Shown: positions 25,549-33,600 of the stretch, piece by piece | Layout of the letters: every line of letters starts with the position of its first letter | How positions within the stretch are numbered: the first letter of the stretch is position 1 | Assembly: GCA_035689115.1 (NCBI GenBank) | Contig: DASSMA010000074.1 | Coordinates: forward strand, 54,598-118,597 | Source: JAHFUS01 sp035689115 | GTDB taxonomy: Bacteria; Actinomycetota; Acidimicrobiia; Acidimicrobiales; GCA-2861595 | Length of the DNA stretch: 64,000 nucleotides | Reading direction: 5' to 3' | The notes under the pieces: model-generated | Told to the model about the DNA's origin: nothing | The model's input: only the letters and a program-made list of their open reading frames with translations | The model's database searches: none | Program-made: the position numbers and the translations under genes

Positions 25549-26436
25549 GTGCGATCGGCGCTTCTCGAGTGGTCGGCGGCGAACCGGCGGGACCTGCCCT
25601 GGCGCCGCACACGCGACCCGTGGGCGGTCGTCGTGAGCGAGCTGATGCTCCAGCAGACCCAGGTCGCCCGGGTGGTGCCGCGCTACGCCGCCTTCCTGGC
25701 GCGGTTCCCCACGCCGGCCGACTGCGCCGCCGCCCCTGTGGGCGAGGTGGTGCGGGCGTGGGCCGGCCTCGGGTACAACCGGCGGGCCGTCAACCTCCAC
25801 CGCATGGCCATGGCGGTGGTCGAGCACCACGCCGGCCGCCTGCCCCTGCGCCTCGAGGAGCTGGTGGCGCTGCCCGGCGTGGGCGCCTACACGGCCCGGG
25901 CCGTCCTCGCCTTCGCCAACGAGGAGGACGTCGGGGTGGTCGACGTCAACGCCGCCCGGGTGCTGGCCCGCACCGCCGGCCGCCGGCTCGGCGCCCGGGA
26001 GGTCCAGGACCGGGCCGACGCCCTCGTCCCGGCCGGCGAGGGGTGGGCCTGGAACCAGGCGGTCCTCGACCTCGGGGCCACCATCTGCACGAAGCGGGCG
26101 CCCCGCTGCGGGGCCTGCCCCGTCGCCGCCTCGTGCGGCTGGCACCGGTCGGGCGGCGACGACCCGGCGGTCGGCTCGGCCGGCACGGGAGGCGCCCAGA
26201 GCGCGTTCGCCGGGTCCGACCGCCAGGGCCGCGGCCGCCTGGTCGACGCCCTGCGCCGGGGGCCGGTTCCCTGGACGGCGGTGGCCGCGGCCGCCGGGTG
26301 GCCGGGCGACGAGGCCCGGGCCCGGGCCGTCGCCGCTTCGCTGGTGGTCGACGGGCTGGCCGAGGATGCCGGCGGTGGGCTCCGTTTGCCCGGATCGCCC
26401 GAATGCGCTACAGAGCAGGGCCAACTGGGTCGATAA
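25549..26436 (+). CDS. mutY: A/G-specific adenine glycosylase MutY
   Basis: A 295-residue DNA repair enzyme that removes adenine mispaired with 8-oxoguanine. Visible features: Glu31 in SELMLQQTQVARV (catalytic acid region); helix-hairpin-helix LPGVGAYTARAV; the catalytic Asp in VVDVNAARVLAR; and the [4Fe-4S] ligands Cys180, Cys187, Cys190 and Cys196. The C-terminus is short (GRLVDALRRGPV to the end, winged-helix-like) and lacks a full NUDIX-like 8-oxoG recognition domain, as in other actinobacterial short forms. It needs iron-sulfur assembly, supplied by the suf genes at 52-64 kb. GTG start, leaderless. Confidence 0.93.
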   Translation: MRSALLEWSAANRRDLPWRRTRDPWAVVVSELMLQQTQVARVVPRYAAFLARFPTPADCAAAPVGEVVRAWAGLGYNRRAVNLHRMAMAVVEHHAGRLPLRLEELVALPGVGAYTARAVLAFANEEDVGVVDVNAARVLARTAGRRLGAREVQDRADALVPAGEGWAWNQAVLDLGATICTKRAPRCGACPVAASCGWHRSGGDDPAVGSAGTGGAQSAFAGSDRQGRGRLVDALRRGPVPWTAVAAAAGWPGDEARARAVAASLVVDGLAEDAGGGLRLPGSPECATEQGQLGR

Positions 26437-26439
26437 CCT
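26434..26439 (+). promoter_or_regulatory. Possible leaderless -10 element of pilT
   Basis: TAACCT lies five bases before ATG 26445, overlapping the mutY stop codon. No ribosome binding site precedes pilT. The spacing is slightly short, so translational coupling to mutY is an alternative. Confidence 0.3.
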
Positions 26440-26444
26440 CTGGC

Positions 26445-27545
26445 ATGGCCCACGCTTGGCTCGACGGTGTCCTGGCTGCCATGGAGTCCATGGACGCGTC
26501 CGACCTCCATGTGAAGGTCGGGTCGCCGCCCCGCATTCGGGTCCACGGATCACTGCGCAAGCTCGACGGCGAGCCGGTCCTCACCAACGACCACACCGCC
26601 GAGATGGCGGCCGCCATCATGCGCCCCGAGGTGGCCGAGCAGTTCCGGCTCCGCAACGAGGCCGACTTCGCCTACGCCGTCCCCGGCTCCGGCCGCTTCC
26701 GCGTCAACGTGTTCCGCCAGCGGGGCTCGGTGGCCATGATCTTCCGGCGGGTGCGCACGTCGGCCGCCAGCTTCGATTCCCTGGGCCTGCCCGAAGTCGT
26801 GGGCCGCCTGGCCAACGAGCACCGCGGCCTGGTGCTGGTAACCGGCCCCACCGGGTCGGGGAAGACCACCACCCTCGCCGCCATGATCGACCACATCAAC
26901 CGCAGCCGCGAGGTGCACATCGTCACCATCGAGGACCCGATCGAGGTCCTCCACCGCGACGACCTGGCCGAGATCAACCAGCGGGAGATCGGCTTCGACA
27001 CCCAGGACTTCGCCTCGGCCATGCGGGCCGCCATGCGCCAGGACCCAGACGTGATCCTGGTGGGCGAGATGCGCGACCAGGAGACGGTGGCCGCCGCCCT
27101 CAGCGCCGCCGAGACCGGCCACCTCGTGTTCTCCACGCTGCACACCATCGACGCCACCGAGACCGTCAACCGCATCGTCGACTTCTTCCCGCCCCACCAG
27201 CAGAACCAGGTGCGGGTCGCCCTGGCCGGGTCGCTGAAGGGCACCATCTGCCAGCGGCTGGTCCCCACCGCCGACGGGCTGGGCCGGGTGCCGGCGCTCG
27301 AGGTGATGGTCTCCAACGGCCGCATCCAGCAGTGCATCCTCGACCCGCAGCGCACGGGCGACATCCACGAGATCGTGGGCGACGGCGAGTACTACGGGAT
27401 GCAGACGTTCGACCAGTCGCTGGTGAAGCTGTACCAGCAGGGCTCGATCGACCTGCGGGGCGCCATGATGGCGGCCACGAACCCGCACGACCTCAAGGTC
27501 ATGCTCCAGCAGCGCGGCCTGGTGGGGACGGCGAACCCGCGGTAA
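26445..27545 (+). CDS. pilT: Type IV pilus retraction ATPase PilT
   Basis: A 366-residue secretion ATPase. An N-terminal PAS-like region (SDLHVKVGSPPRIRVHG) leads to the RecA-like core with Walker A GPTGSGKTTT (Lys140), an Asp box (VTIEDPIEVLH), Walker B region (DPDVILVGEMRD) and His box (GHLVFSTLHT). All are typical of PilT, the hexameric motor that depolymerises pili for twitching or DNA uptake. Length is normal. No pilin, PilB or PilC gene is nearby, so its partners lie elsewhere. It follows mutY by eight bases. Confidence 0.92.
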   Translation: MAHAWLDGVLAAMESMDASDLHVKVGSPPRIRVHGSLRKLDGEPVLTNDHTAEMAAAIMRPEVAEQFRLRNEADFAYAVPGSGRFRVNVFRQRGSVAMIFRRVRTSAASFDSLGLPEVVGRLANEHRGLVLVTGPTGSGKTTTLAAMIDHINRSREVHIVTIEDPIEVLHRDDLAEINQREIGFDTQDFASAMRAAMRQDPDVILVGEMRDQETVAAALSAAETGHLVFSTLHTIDATETVNRIVDFFPPHQQNQVRVALAGSLKGTICQRLVPTADGLGRVPALEVMVSNGRIQQCILDPQRTGDIHEIVGDGEYYGMQTFDQSLVKLYQQGSIDLRGAMMAATNPHDLKVMLQQRGLVGTANPR

Positions 27546-27561
27546 GGCCAGCCGGCCGCCC

Positions 27562-27567
27562 TACGAT
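27562..27567 (+). promoter_or_regulatory. -10-like element upstream of the flavin reductase
   Basis: TACGAT ends six bases before an in-frame ATC codon at 27574. It overlaps an out-of-frame ATG (27566). Position and spacing match the leaderless promoters seen elsewhere in the window. Confidence 0.3.
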
Positions 27568-27573
27568 GCGGCC

Positions 27574-28119
27574 ATCGCCGGCCGGTCCGAGCTACCAGAC
27601 GACATCGAGCACACGCGAGCGGACGCGCCGGCCGCCGGGTCCGCATTCGACGACGCCCGCTTCCGGCAGGTCCTCGGCCACTTCTGCACCGGCGTCGCCG
27701 TGATCACCGCCGTCGACGACGGCGAGCCGGTGGGCTTCACCGCCCAGTCGCTGCTGTCGGTCTCGCTCGACCCGCCGCTCGTCGGCGTGTGCCCGGCCCG
27801 GACGTCGAACAGCTGGCCCCGCATCAGAACCGCCGGCGTCTTCTGCGCCAACGTCCTCGCCGACGACCAGGAGACGCTCGCCCGCACCTTCGCCACCCGC
27901 GGCGCCGACAAGTTCCGGGGCATCGGCTGGACGCCGTCGGCCGTCACGGGGTCGCCGGTGCTCGACGGCATCCTGGCGTGGGTGGACGCCCGCGTCGTGG
28001 TCGAGCACGACGGCGGCGACCACGTCGTGGTGCTGGCCCGGGTGGTCGACCTCGGCGTCCGCGATTCGGGCGGCCCCCTCCTGTTCTACCGGGGCGGCTA
28101 CGGGAGGTTTGGGATCTGA
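27574..28119 (+). CDS. Flavin reductase family protein (start codon unusual)
   Basis: A flavin-reductase-like split-barrel protein of about 180 residues. It has FRQVLGHFCTGVAVITA, GFTAQSLLSVSLDPPLVGVCP, FCANVLADDQETLA and HVVVLARVVDL, in the order found in FMN reductase components of two-component monooxygenases (HpaC/HsaB type). The partner oxygenase is not in the window. The domain's first strand lies upstream of the first normal start (GTG 27700), and no ATG/GTG/TTG exists in frame before it. I extend to ATC 27574 because it sits six bases after TACGAT. The start could also be another rare codon, or an indel may be present. Confidence 0.75.
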   Translation: MAGRSELPDDIEHTRADAPAAGSAFDDARFRQVLGHFCTGVAVITAVDDGEPVGFTAQSLLSVSLDPPLVGVCPARTSNSWPRIRTAGVFCANVLADDQETLARTFATRGADKFRGIGWTPSAVTGSPVLDGILAWVDARVVVEHDGGDHVVVLARVVDLGVRDSGGPLLFYRGGYGRFGI

Positions 28120-28224
28120 TGGTTCGCTCGGCGCCCTCCTGGCGCCTCCCTCGCTGTCGCCGGCGCCCTGGCGGGCGCGACGGCGACCGCCGCTTTCGTG
28201 ATTCAGCGTCGGGAGCCGCCATCC

Positions 28225-28716
28225 ATGGCGGCTGGCGCACCTGACGCTGTCACAAACGTGGGCTTCTCGGTAGGAGTAGGCCTGGTGCTGCTGGTGGCCG
28301 GGGCGGCCAAGCTGCGCCAGCCCGAGTGGCCGGCCACCGCCCGGGCCTTCGGACTACCCCGGTGGGCGTCGGCGCTGCTGCCGTGGGCCGAGGTCGCAGT
28401 GGGGGCCATGCTGGTCACCGGCGTCGGGATGCCGTTCACCGCCCTGGCCGCCGCCGCCCTGGTGGCCGGCTTCACGGGCATGGTCGCCCTCCGGCTCGTG
28501 CTCGGCCAGCCGGCGCCGTGCGGCTGCTTCGGCGAGACCTCGCCCCGCCCGATCGGCACTGCCACCCTCGTGCGCAACCTGATCCTGCTGGGGGCGGCGG
28601 CCGGCGCCGTGCTCACGGCCGGCGAGGGCGGCGGGCCCGTGGCGGCGGCGGCCGGGGTGGCCGGCGCCGCCGTGTTCCTGCTCCTCGGCCGGTCCCGCGC
28701 CGCCGCACCCCACTAG
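28225..28716 (+). CDS. MauE/DoxX-family membrane protein
   Basis: A 163-residue protein with four hydrophobic helices (VGVGLVLLVAGAAKL, LLPWAEVAVGAMLVTGV, ALVAGFTGMVALRLVL, VAGAAVFLLLG). A conserved CGCFGE sits in the loop after the third helix. That Cys pair and the helix layout are typical of MauE-like redox-associated membrane proteins, related to DoxX and VKOR-coupled systems. The partner is unknown. ATG 28225 has GGGAG nine bases upstream. The ~100 bases before it hold only short GC-rich inverted repeats. Confidence 0.75.
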   Translation: MAAGAPDAVTNVGFSVGVGLVLLVAGAAKLRQPEWPATARAFGLPRWASALLPWAEVAVGAMLVTGVGMPFTALAAAALVAGFTGMVALRLVLGQPAPCGCFGETSPRPIGTATLVRNLILLGAAAGAVLTAGEGGGPVAAAAGVAGAAVFLLLGRSRAAAPH

Positions 28717-28719
28717 GGT
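28714..28719 (+). promoter_or_regulatory. Leaderless -10 element of the epimerase gene
   Basis: TAGGGT overlaps the stop codon of the MauE-like gene and lies nine bases before ATG 28729. No Shine-Dalgarno sequence is present. Confidence 0.35.
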
Positions 28720-28728
28720 CCCGAGGCC

Positions 28729-29280
28729 ATGCCGAAGATCGAGGAGTCGGCCGTCGTCGCCGGCGTGTTCATCGTGGACCCCGACGTGCGGGGCGACCAG
28801 CGGGGCCGGTTCGTGGAGACCTACCGGCGCACGTGGTTCCCGGCCGGCCGGGAGATGGTGCAGGGCAACCGCTCCGAGAAGCAGGCCGGCGCCCTCGTCG
28901 GGCTCCACTACCACCTGCACCAGGCGGACTACTGGTACCTCGTCAGGGGTCGGGCCCGGGTCGTGCTCCACGACCTGCGGGAGGGCTCGCCCACCGACGG
29001 CGGCACCCTCGTGGTCGACCTGGTGGGCGACACCGAGCGCGGCGTGTTCATCCCCCCGGGTGTGGCCCACGGCTTCGCCGCCCTCGAGGACCTCACCCTC
29101 ACGTACCTGGTCGACGGCTACTACAACCCGGCCGACGAGCTGGGCGTGGCGTTCGACGACCCGGCCGTCGGAGCCGACTGGGGGATCGCCGACCCCATCG
29201 TCTCCGATCGCGACCGCTCCAATCCCAGCAGGGCCGGCATTCCCGCCGGCCGCCGACCGTATTGGGGACTTCGGAGCTGA
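28729..29280 (+). CDS. dTDP-4-dehydrorhamnose 3,5-epimerase-like protein (RmlC family)
   Basis: A 183-residue cupin of the RmlC/RfbC family, which epimerises dTDP-4-keto-6-deoxyglucose on the way to dTDP-rhamnose. Visible: DQRGRFVETYRR at the N-terminus, GLHYHLHQADYWYLVRG (catalytic His region), and FIPPGVAHGFAALED followed by LVDGYYNPADELG (substrate site). The C-terminal GADWGIADPIVSDRD matches the usual W/D segment. LHYHLHQAD differs from the common LHYQ, so a related sugar may be used. No other rml genes are nearby; with the glycosyltransferases in the window it fits envelope polysaccharide synthesis. Confidence 0.82.
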   Translation: MPKIEESAVVAGVFIVDPDVRGDQRGRFVETYRRTWFPAGREMVQGNRSEKQAGALVGLHYHLHQADYWYLVRGRARVVLHDLREGSPTDGGTLVVDLVGDTERGVFIPPGVAHGFAALEDLTLTYLVDGYYNPADELGVAFDDPAVGADWGIADPIVSDRDRSNPSRAGIPAGRRPYWGLRS

Positions 29281-29287
29281 AGTCTCC
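29264..29287 (+). terminator. Hairpin at the end of the RmlC-like gene
   Basis: A nine-pair stem around GACTTC and GAAGTC with a six-base loop, overlapping the stop codon at 29278-29280. One G-T pair. It could end the transcript or stabilise its 3' end. Confidence 0.4.
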
Positions 29288-29333
29288 GGCCGGAAGGGCC
29301 GATTGCAGACTGGAAGTGCCCATCGCGACCACG

Positions 29334-29339
29334 TACAGT
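29334..29339 (+). promoter_or_regulatory. -10 element of the FtsH-like gene
   Basis: TACAGT fits TANNNT. With ATG 29374 it would give a 5' leader of about 28 bases containing GGGGGAAGGGCGGCGG. No good -35 was found. Confidence 0.35.
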
Positions 29340-29373
29340 GGTGACCGGGCGAGGGGGAAGGGCGGCGGACGGT

Positions 29374-31173
29374 ATGGACGTGAGGGAGCTCGGCCAGACC
29401 GGTGTGCTGCGCGCGGTCGCCGACGTCGCCGTGACGCGAGAGCAGGGCCGCCGCCGGCGGATGAGCAGGCTCATGCTGCTCCTCCTCGTCACCGCCGTGT
29501 GGCTGTGGGTCCGGCTCCTGGCCGGCCATCCGGTGCAGATGGGTGTCCCGCGGCTGCCGTTCCCGCCGGAGCTGCTGCCCGCCTTCTTCCTGATCCTGCT
29601 GCTGGCCGCCGCCGTGGCGCTGCCCACGCTCGGGGCCGGGCGCTCGCCGCACGTGCTGTACCGGCCCAGCGAGATCGCCACCTCGCTGGCCGACGTGAAG
29701 GGCGCCGGCGTGGTGGTGGAGGAGGTCGTCCGCACCCTCAACCTGTTCCTCGCCCACCGCACCTTCCGGGAGCGCATGGGCGGCACGCCCAGGCGGGCGA
29801 TCCTGTTCGAGGGGCCGCCGGGCACCGGCAAGACCTACATGGCCAAGGCCATGGCCCGCGAGGCCGGCGTGCCGTTCCTGTTCGTCTCCTCGTCGGCCTT
29901 CCAGTCGATGTACTACGGCGCCACCAACCGCAAGATCCGCACCTACTTCCGGGCCCTGCGCAAGTACGCCCGCAAGGAGGGTGGTGCCATCGGCTTCATC
30001 GAGGAGATCGACGCCATCGGCGGGGCCCGCAGCGGCATGGGCGGCGGCTCCATGCGGGAGGGCATCGCCGGCGTGGTCAACGAGCTGCTCATCCAGCTCC
30101 AGTCCTTCGACACCCCGCCGTTCTCGGCGCGGGTCAAGGGGTGGCTGATCGACCGGGTCAACCGCTGGCTGCCCGCCGGCTCCCAGCTCCGCAAGCGCGT
30201 CGCCCCGCCGGCCAACATCCTGGTGATCGGCGCCACCAACCGGGCCGCCGACCTCGACCCCGCCCTCCTCCGCCCGGGCCGCTTCGACCGGTCGATCTAC
30301 TTCGACCTGCCCACCCGCAGCGGCCGGCGCGAGATCATCGACTACTACCTCGAGAAGAAGGCCCACGACGCCGAGCTCGACGACCCGGCCCAGCGCGACA
30401 CGCTCGCCGCCATGACCTTCCAGTACTCCCCGGTGATGCTCGAGCACCTGCTCGACGAGGCGCTGGTGTGGGCCCTCCGGCGCGGTGGCGACCGCCTCAA
30501 CTGGGACGACATCCAGCAGGCCCGGATGACCGAGGAGCTCGGGCTCAAGCACCCGGTGGAGTACACCGAGGCCGAGCGCCGCACCATCGCCACCCATGAG
30601 GCGGGGCACGCCACCGTCGCCCATCTGGTCGGCAAGGGCCGCAAGCTCGAGGTGCTGTCGATCATCAAGCGGGGTGCCGCCCTCGGGCTGCTCGCCCACT
30701 CGGAGACCGAGGAGCGGTTCACCAAGACCCGCTCGGAGATCGTGAGCCTGATCCAGATCTCCTTCGGGGGCATGGTGGCCGAGGAGCTGTTCTTCGGCGA
30801 GTCGGGCACGGGGCCGAGCGGCGACCTCGACGCCGCCACCCGGGCCGCCGCCCAGATGGTGGGGAGCCTGGGGATGGGCGGCTCACTGGTCTCGCTGGAC
30901 GCGGCTGGGCCCCCGGGTGCCAACGTGGTCACCAAGGTCCTCTCCACCGACCAGGGCCGGGCCGCCCTCGAGGAGATCCTCGACGGGGCGAAGGCGGCCG
31001 TCACCGAGATGCTCGAGCGCAACCGGCACCTGGTCGAGGCGCTGCGCGACGCGCTGCTGGACCGGGAGGAACTGGTCGCCGAGGAGATCACCGCGGTGCT
31101 GGTCGGTGCCGGCGCCACCGTCACCGACGGCGTGATCGACCTCCGGCCCGAGCCTGCCCCAGTCGACGACTAG
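29374..31173 (+). CDS. FtsH-like membrane AAA protease with an insert in the AAA domain
   Basis: A 599-residue ATP-dependent zinc metalloprotease. Two membrane helices (~32-50 and ~67-85) precede the AAA domain: Walker A GPPGTGKT (Lys153), Walker B FIEEIDAIGG, and sensor/arginine-finger segment GATNRAADLDPALLRPGRFDR. The M41 peptidase follows, with HEAGH (His408, Glu409, His412) and a likely third ligand in GPSGDLDAATRAA. Unusual: about 40 extra residues (FSARVKGWLIDRVNRWLPAG region) sit between Walker B and the sensor segment, and the periplasmic domain between the helices is very short. It is distinct from the second FtsH relative at 38997. Its end overlaps the convergent GGDEF gene by four bases. 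Confidence 0.85.
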   Translation: MDVRELGQTGVLRAVADVAVTREQGRRRRMSRLMLLLLVTAVWLWVRLLAGHPVQMGVPRLPFPPELLPAFFLILLLAAAVALPTLGAGRSPHVLYRPSEIATSLADVKGAGVVVEEVVRTLNLFLAHRTFRERMGGTPRRAILFEGPPGTGKTYMAKAMAREAGVPFLFVSSSAFQSMYYGATNRKIRTYFRALRKYARKEGGAIGFIEEIDAIGGARSGMGGGSMREGIAGVVNELLIQLQSFDTPPFSARVKGWLIDRVNRWLPAGSQLRKRVAPPANILVIGATNRAADLDPALLRPGRFDRSIYFDLPTRSGRREIIDYYLEKKAHDAELDDPAQRDTLAAMTFQYSPVMLEHLLDEALVWALRRGGDRLNWDDIQQARMTEELGLKHPVEYTEAERRTIATHEAGHATVAHLVGKGRKLEVLSIIKRGAALGLLAHSETEERFTKTRSEIVSLIQISFGGMVAEELFFGESGTGPSGDLDAATRAAAQMVGSLGMGGSLVSLDAAGPPGANVVTKVLSTDQGRAALEEILDGAKAAVTEMLERNRHLVEALRDALLDREELVAEEITAVLVGAGATVTDGVIDLRPEPAPVDD

Positions 31174-32678
31174 GCGGCCGGCTTGGTGCAGCCCCGGCCG
31201 GCCGCCTTCGCCTGGTACAGGGCGGCGTCGGCCCGGGCCAGGACGGCGGTCAGGTCGGCCTGGCCGGTCGCCTCGGCCACCCCGATGCTGAGGCTGACCG
31301 AAACCCACCCGTCGGCGGTGGTCACCGGTGCCGCTGCCACCGACGCCCGGATGCGCTCGGCGACCTCGAGGCCCTCGCCGGCCGTGCAGTCGGGCAGCAC
31401 GGCGGCCAGCTCGTCGCCGCCGTAGCGGCCCACGACGTCGGCGTCCCGCAGCTCGAGCCGCATCCGCCGGGCCACCTCGGCAAGGACCTCGTCGCCGGCG
31501 GCGTGGCCGAAGGTGTCGTTGACCGCCTTGAAGTGGTCGAGGTCGATCATGAGGACGGTGAGCGGGCGGCCGGCGTGGGCGGCCCGGGCCACCAGCGGCT
31601 CGCCGGTCTCGAACAGGCTCCGCCGGTTGAGGGTGGCGGTGAGGCCGTCCACCTCGGCAAGCTGCCGGAGCTGGGCGAGCAGGCGGGTGTTCTCGGCGGT
31701 GACCCGGATCTGGCGGGTCATCACCACCGCGGTGATGGCGGCGGCACACACGAGCAGCCCGTCCAGCGGGTAGGCGGCCTCCCGGCGCCCGACGACGAAC
31801 AGGAGGCCGTAGCCGAGGGCCACGGCCGCGTAGGGCAGGTGGCTGACGCCGGCGACCGGCCGGGGGACGCGGACCGCCGGCCGGTCGGCCTGGCGGCGCT
31901 GGGCCACGGCGGCCACCACGAACAGGCACTGGGCCGCCATCCACGCGGCATCGGGCCAGTCGCCGCCGCGGTAGGCGCCCGTCAGGGAGAGGCGGGCGTA
32001 GGCGACGTCGGCCACCACCAGGGCCAGCACGCCGGCCAGCAGGAGCCACAGGGGCCGGTCGGCCCAGCGCCGGCCCAGCAGGACGGCGGCCACGCCGAAG
32101 ACGAGGACGAGGTCGCCCACCGGGTAGGCGACGTTGAGCACGGTGGCCAGGGAGTTGACGCCGCCGCCGTGCACCAGGGGCCCGACCACCAGGTACCACA
32201 CCACCATGGCGCCGGCCAGCAGCACGGTGAGGGCGTCGAGGGCCGCCTTGGCGCGCTCGGAGGGCCGGCGGGGGGCGCCGGGGAGGGCGAGCAGGCCCGA
32301 CGCCAGCATCGGGTACGAGCACAGGTAGAACAGGTCGGCCGGCGACGGGAACGGCGTGCGGTGCAGGACCGCCTCCTGGAGGAACCAGAGCAGGTCGCCG
32401 GCCCACCACAGCAGGAACGACAGCCCGATCCGCCGCCACGCCCGCCCGGCCTCGCCGGCGCCCCGGCCGGTGCGCCATGCCGTGACCCACGCCGCCAGCC
32501 CGATGGGCAGCGGGGCGAGGTCGCTGAGGACCTCCCGCTGGCCGGCCGGGCCCGGGCGCAGCGCCACCCAGAGGACGAAGAGGGCGCCGTAGGCGAGGGC
32601 GGCGCCGGCCAGCAGCCGCCGGTCCTCGTCGCCGGGCGCGCCGGCCGGCCGACCGGGCGGGTCGGGCGTTCGGCGCAC
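31170..32678 (-). CDS. Membrane-bound diguanylate cyclase (GGDEF domain)
   Basis: A 502-residue protein with about nine hydrophobic helices (residues ~25-310). A C-terminal GGDEF domain (~335-500) contains DGLTATLNRRSLFE, MIDLDHFKAVNDTFGHAAGDEVL and the active-site loop YGGDELAAVLPD. GGDEL is an active variant in many cyclases. It probably makes cyclic di-GMP in response to a membrane or ligand signal. No RxxD inhibitory site was checked in detail. I start at GTG 32678, five bases after GGAG; a GTG at 32744 would run into the divergent padR promoter. Confidence 0.87.
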   Translation of the reverse strand: MRRTPDPPGRPAGAPGDEDRRLLAGAALAYGALFVLWVALRPGPAGQREVLSDLAPLPIGLAAWVTAWRTGRGAGEAGRAWRRIGLSFLLWWAGDLLWFLQEAVLHRTPFPSPADLFYLCSYPMLASGLLALPGAPRRPSERAKAALDALTVLLAGAMVVWYLVVGPLVHGGGVNSLATVLNVAYPVGDLVLVFGVAAVLLGRRWADRPLWLLLAGVLALVVADVAYARLSLTGAYRGGDWPDAAWMAAQCLFVVAAVAQRRQADRPAVRVPRPVAGVSHLPYAAVALGYGLLFVVGRREAAYPLDGLLVCAAAITAVVMTRQIRVTAENTRLLAQLRQLAEVDGLTATLNRRSLFETGEPLVARAAHAGRPLTVLMIDLDHFKAVNDTFGHAAGDEVLAEVARRMRLELRDADVVGRYGGDELAAVLPDCTAGEGLEVAERIRASVAAAPVTTADGWVSVSLSIGVAEATGQADLTAVLARADAALYQAKAAGRGCTKPAA

Positions 32679-32725
32679 CTTCTCCCATCGACGGGCAGAT
32701 AGGTGCGCCTTGAGCCCGAACCTGG

Positions 32726-32777
32726 TTGACAGGCGTCCGGTCACGACATATCGTGATCGAACGACGACCGATCACGA
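32726..32777 (+). promoter_or_regulatory. padR promoter with overlapping operator palindromes
   Basis: A consensus -35 TTGACA (32726-32731) and TATCGT (32749-32754) are 17 bases apart. Two inverted repeats cover the -10 and start: TCACGA/TCGTGA at 32741-32756, and TCGTGATCG/CGATCACGA at 32751-32777 (nine-base arms, nine-base spacer). The layout suggests repression by the PadR protein encoded directly downstream. Confidence 0.7.
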
Positions 32778-32788
32778 GGAGGTGCAGT

Positions 32789-33310
32789 ATGGGACCGCAC
32801 GGATGGGGCCATGGGAACGTGCTGTTCGGCCCGGGGCCGGGGCCGCGGTGGATGGGCATGGGCGGGCTGGGCAGGGTCCGCCGGGGGCACATCCGCACCC
32901 TGCTGCTCACCACCCTCGACGAGGGCCCGGGCCACGGCTACGAGCTGATGCAGCGGCTGGAGGAGCGCACCGGCGGGATGTGGCGCCCGAGCCCCGGGTC
33001 GGTGTACCCCACCCTCCAGCAGCTGGAGGACGAGGGCCTGGTGCGCTCCGAGGAGCGGGACGGCAAGCGGGTCTACGAGATCACCGAGGCCGGCCGGGCC
33101 GAGGCCCAGGCCAGGGCGGAGCGTGGCGGGCCGGCCTGGGCCGGTGATCCCGAGGGCCGGCCGGGCACCGCCGCCCTGCGCGAGGCGGTGGGCCAGCTGC
33201 ACATGGCCGCCCGCCAGGTGGCCGGCGCCGGCCAGGAGGAGCAGGTCGAGCGGGCGGTTGCCGTGCTGGCCGAGGCCCGCAAGAAGCTCTACCAGATCCT
33301 GGCCGAGTGA
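32789..33310 (+). CDS. PadR-family transcriptional regulator
   Basis: A 173-residue repressor. A Gly/Pro/Trp-rich N-terminal extension (~30 residues) precedes the winged helix. The core reads RRGHIRTLLLTTLDEGPGHGYELMQRLEERTGG, then the wing WRPSPGSVYPTLQQLEDEGLV, both diagnostic of PadR. A helical C-terminal dimerisation segment follows. ATG 32789 has AGGAGG six bases upstream. The palindromes in its promoter suggest autoregulation; the divergent GGDEF gene could also be controlled. The ligand is unknown. Confidence 0.92.
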   Translation: MGPHGWGHGNVLFGPGPGPRWMGMGGLGRVRRGHIRTLLLTTLDEGPGHGYELMQRLEERTGGMWRPSPGSVYPTLQQLEDEGLVRSEERDGKRVYEITEAGRAEAQARAERGGPAWAGDPEGRPGTAALREAVGQLHMAARQVAGAGQEEQVERAVAVLAEARKKLYQILAE

Positions 33311-33311
33311 T

Positions 33312-33330
33312 GGCGCCGGTTGACGGCGCC
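33312..33330 (+). terminator. padR terminator hairpin
   Basis: A seven-base stem GGCGCCG/CGGCGCC with a five-base loop, starting two bases after the stop codon at 33310. Confidence 0.5.
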
Positions 33331-33600
33331 GCACCTATGAGCACAAATTGTGCGCACGCCGCCGACCCCCCGGGGCCGGGCGGGCGACTCTCCGCACCGG
33401 GCTTCCCGCGGGCCTGACGCGGCCGGACCGGCGCGGGGCGGGCACGCCCGCCACCGCGCCGGCCCGGAAGCACCCGCGCCGATAGCGTCGGCGAACGGGG
33501 TATTTTGGGGGCCATCCACATCGGCGCCGTTCCCGGTCGCGGGTGGCAACTCGGCCACAGGACCGCTCCCCGCGCGCGCCACGTATGCGAAGGAGGACCA
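33331..33600. promoter_or_regulatory. Upstream region of the sedolisin gene
   Basis: No gene is seen here. The palindrome GCACAAATTGTGC (33341-33353) is the only AT-rich patch in its first half and is a candidate operator. TATTTT at 33502-33507 could be the -10 box, giving an ~85-base leader before GTG 33601. Confidence 0.4.

Noticed and set aside
28120..28224. Possible small gene or riboswitch between flavin reductase and the MauE-like gene
   Set aside because: Only short GC-rich inverted repeats are visible; no known riboswitch core was recognised.
28354..30699. Minus-strand frame of about 780 codons
   Set aside because: Antisense to the RmlC-like and FtsH-like genes; composition is typical of a shadow frame.
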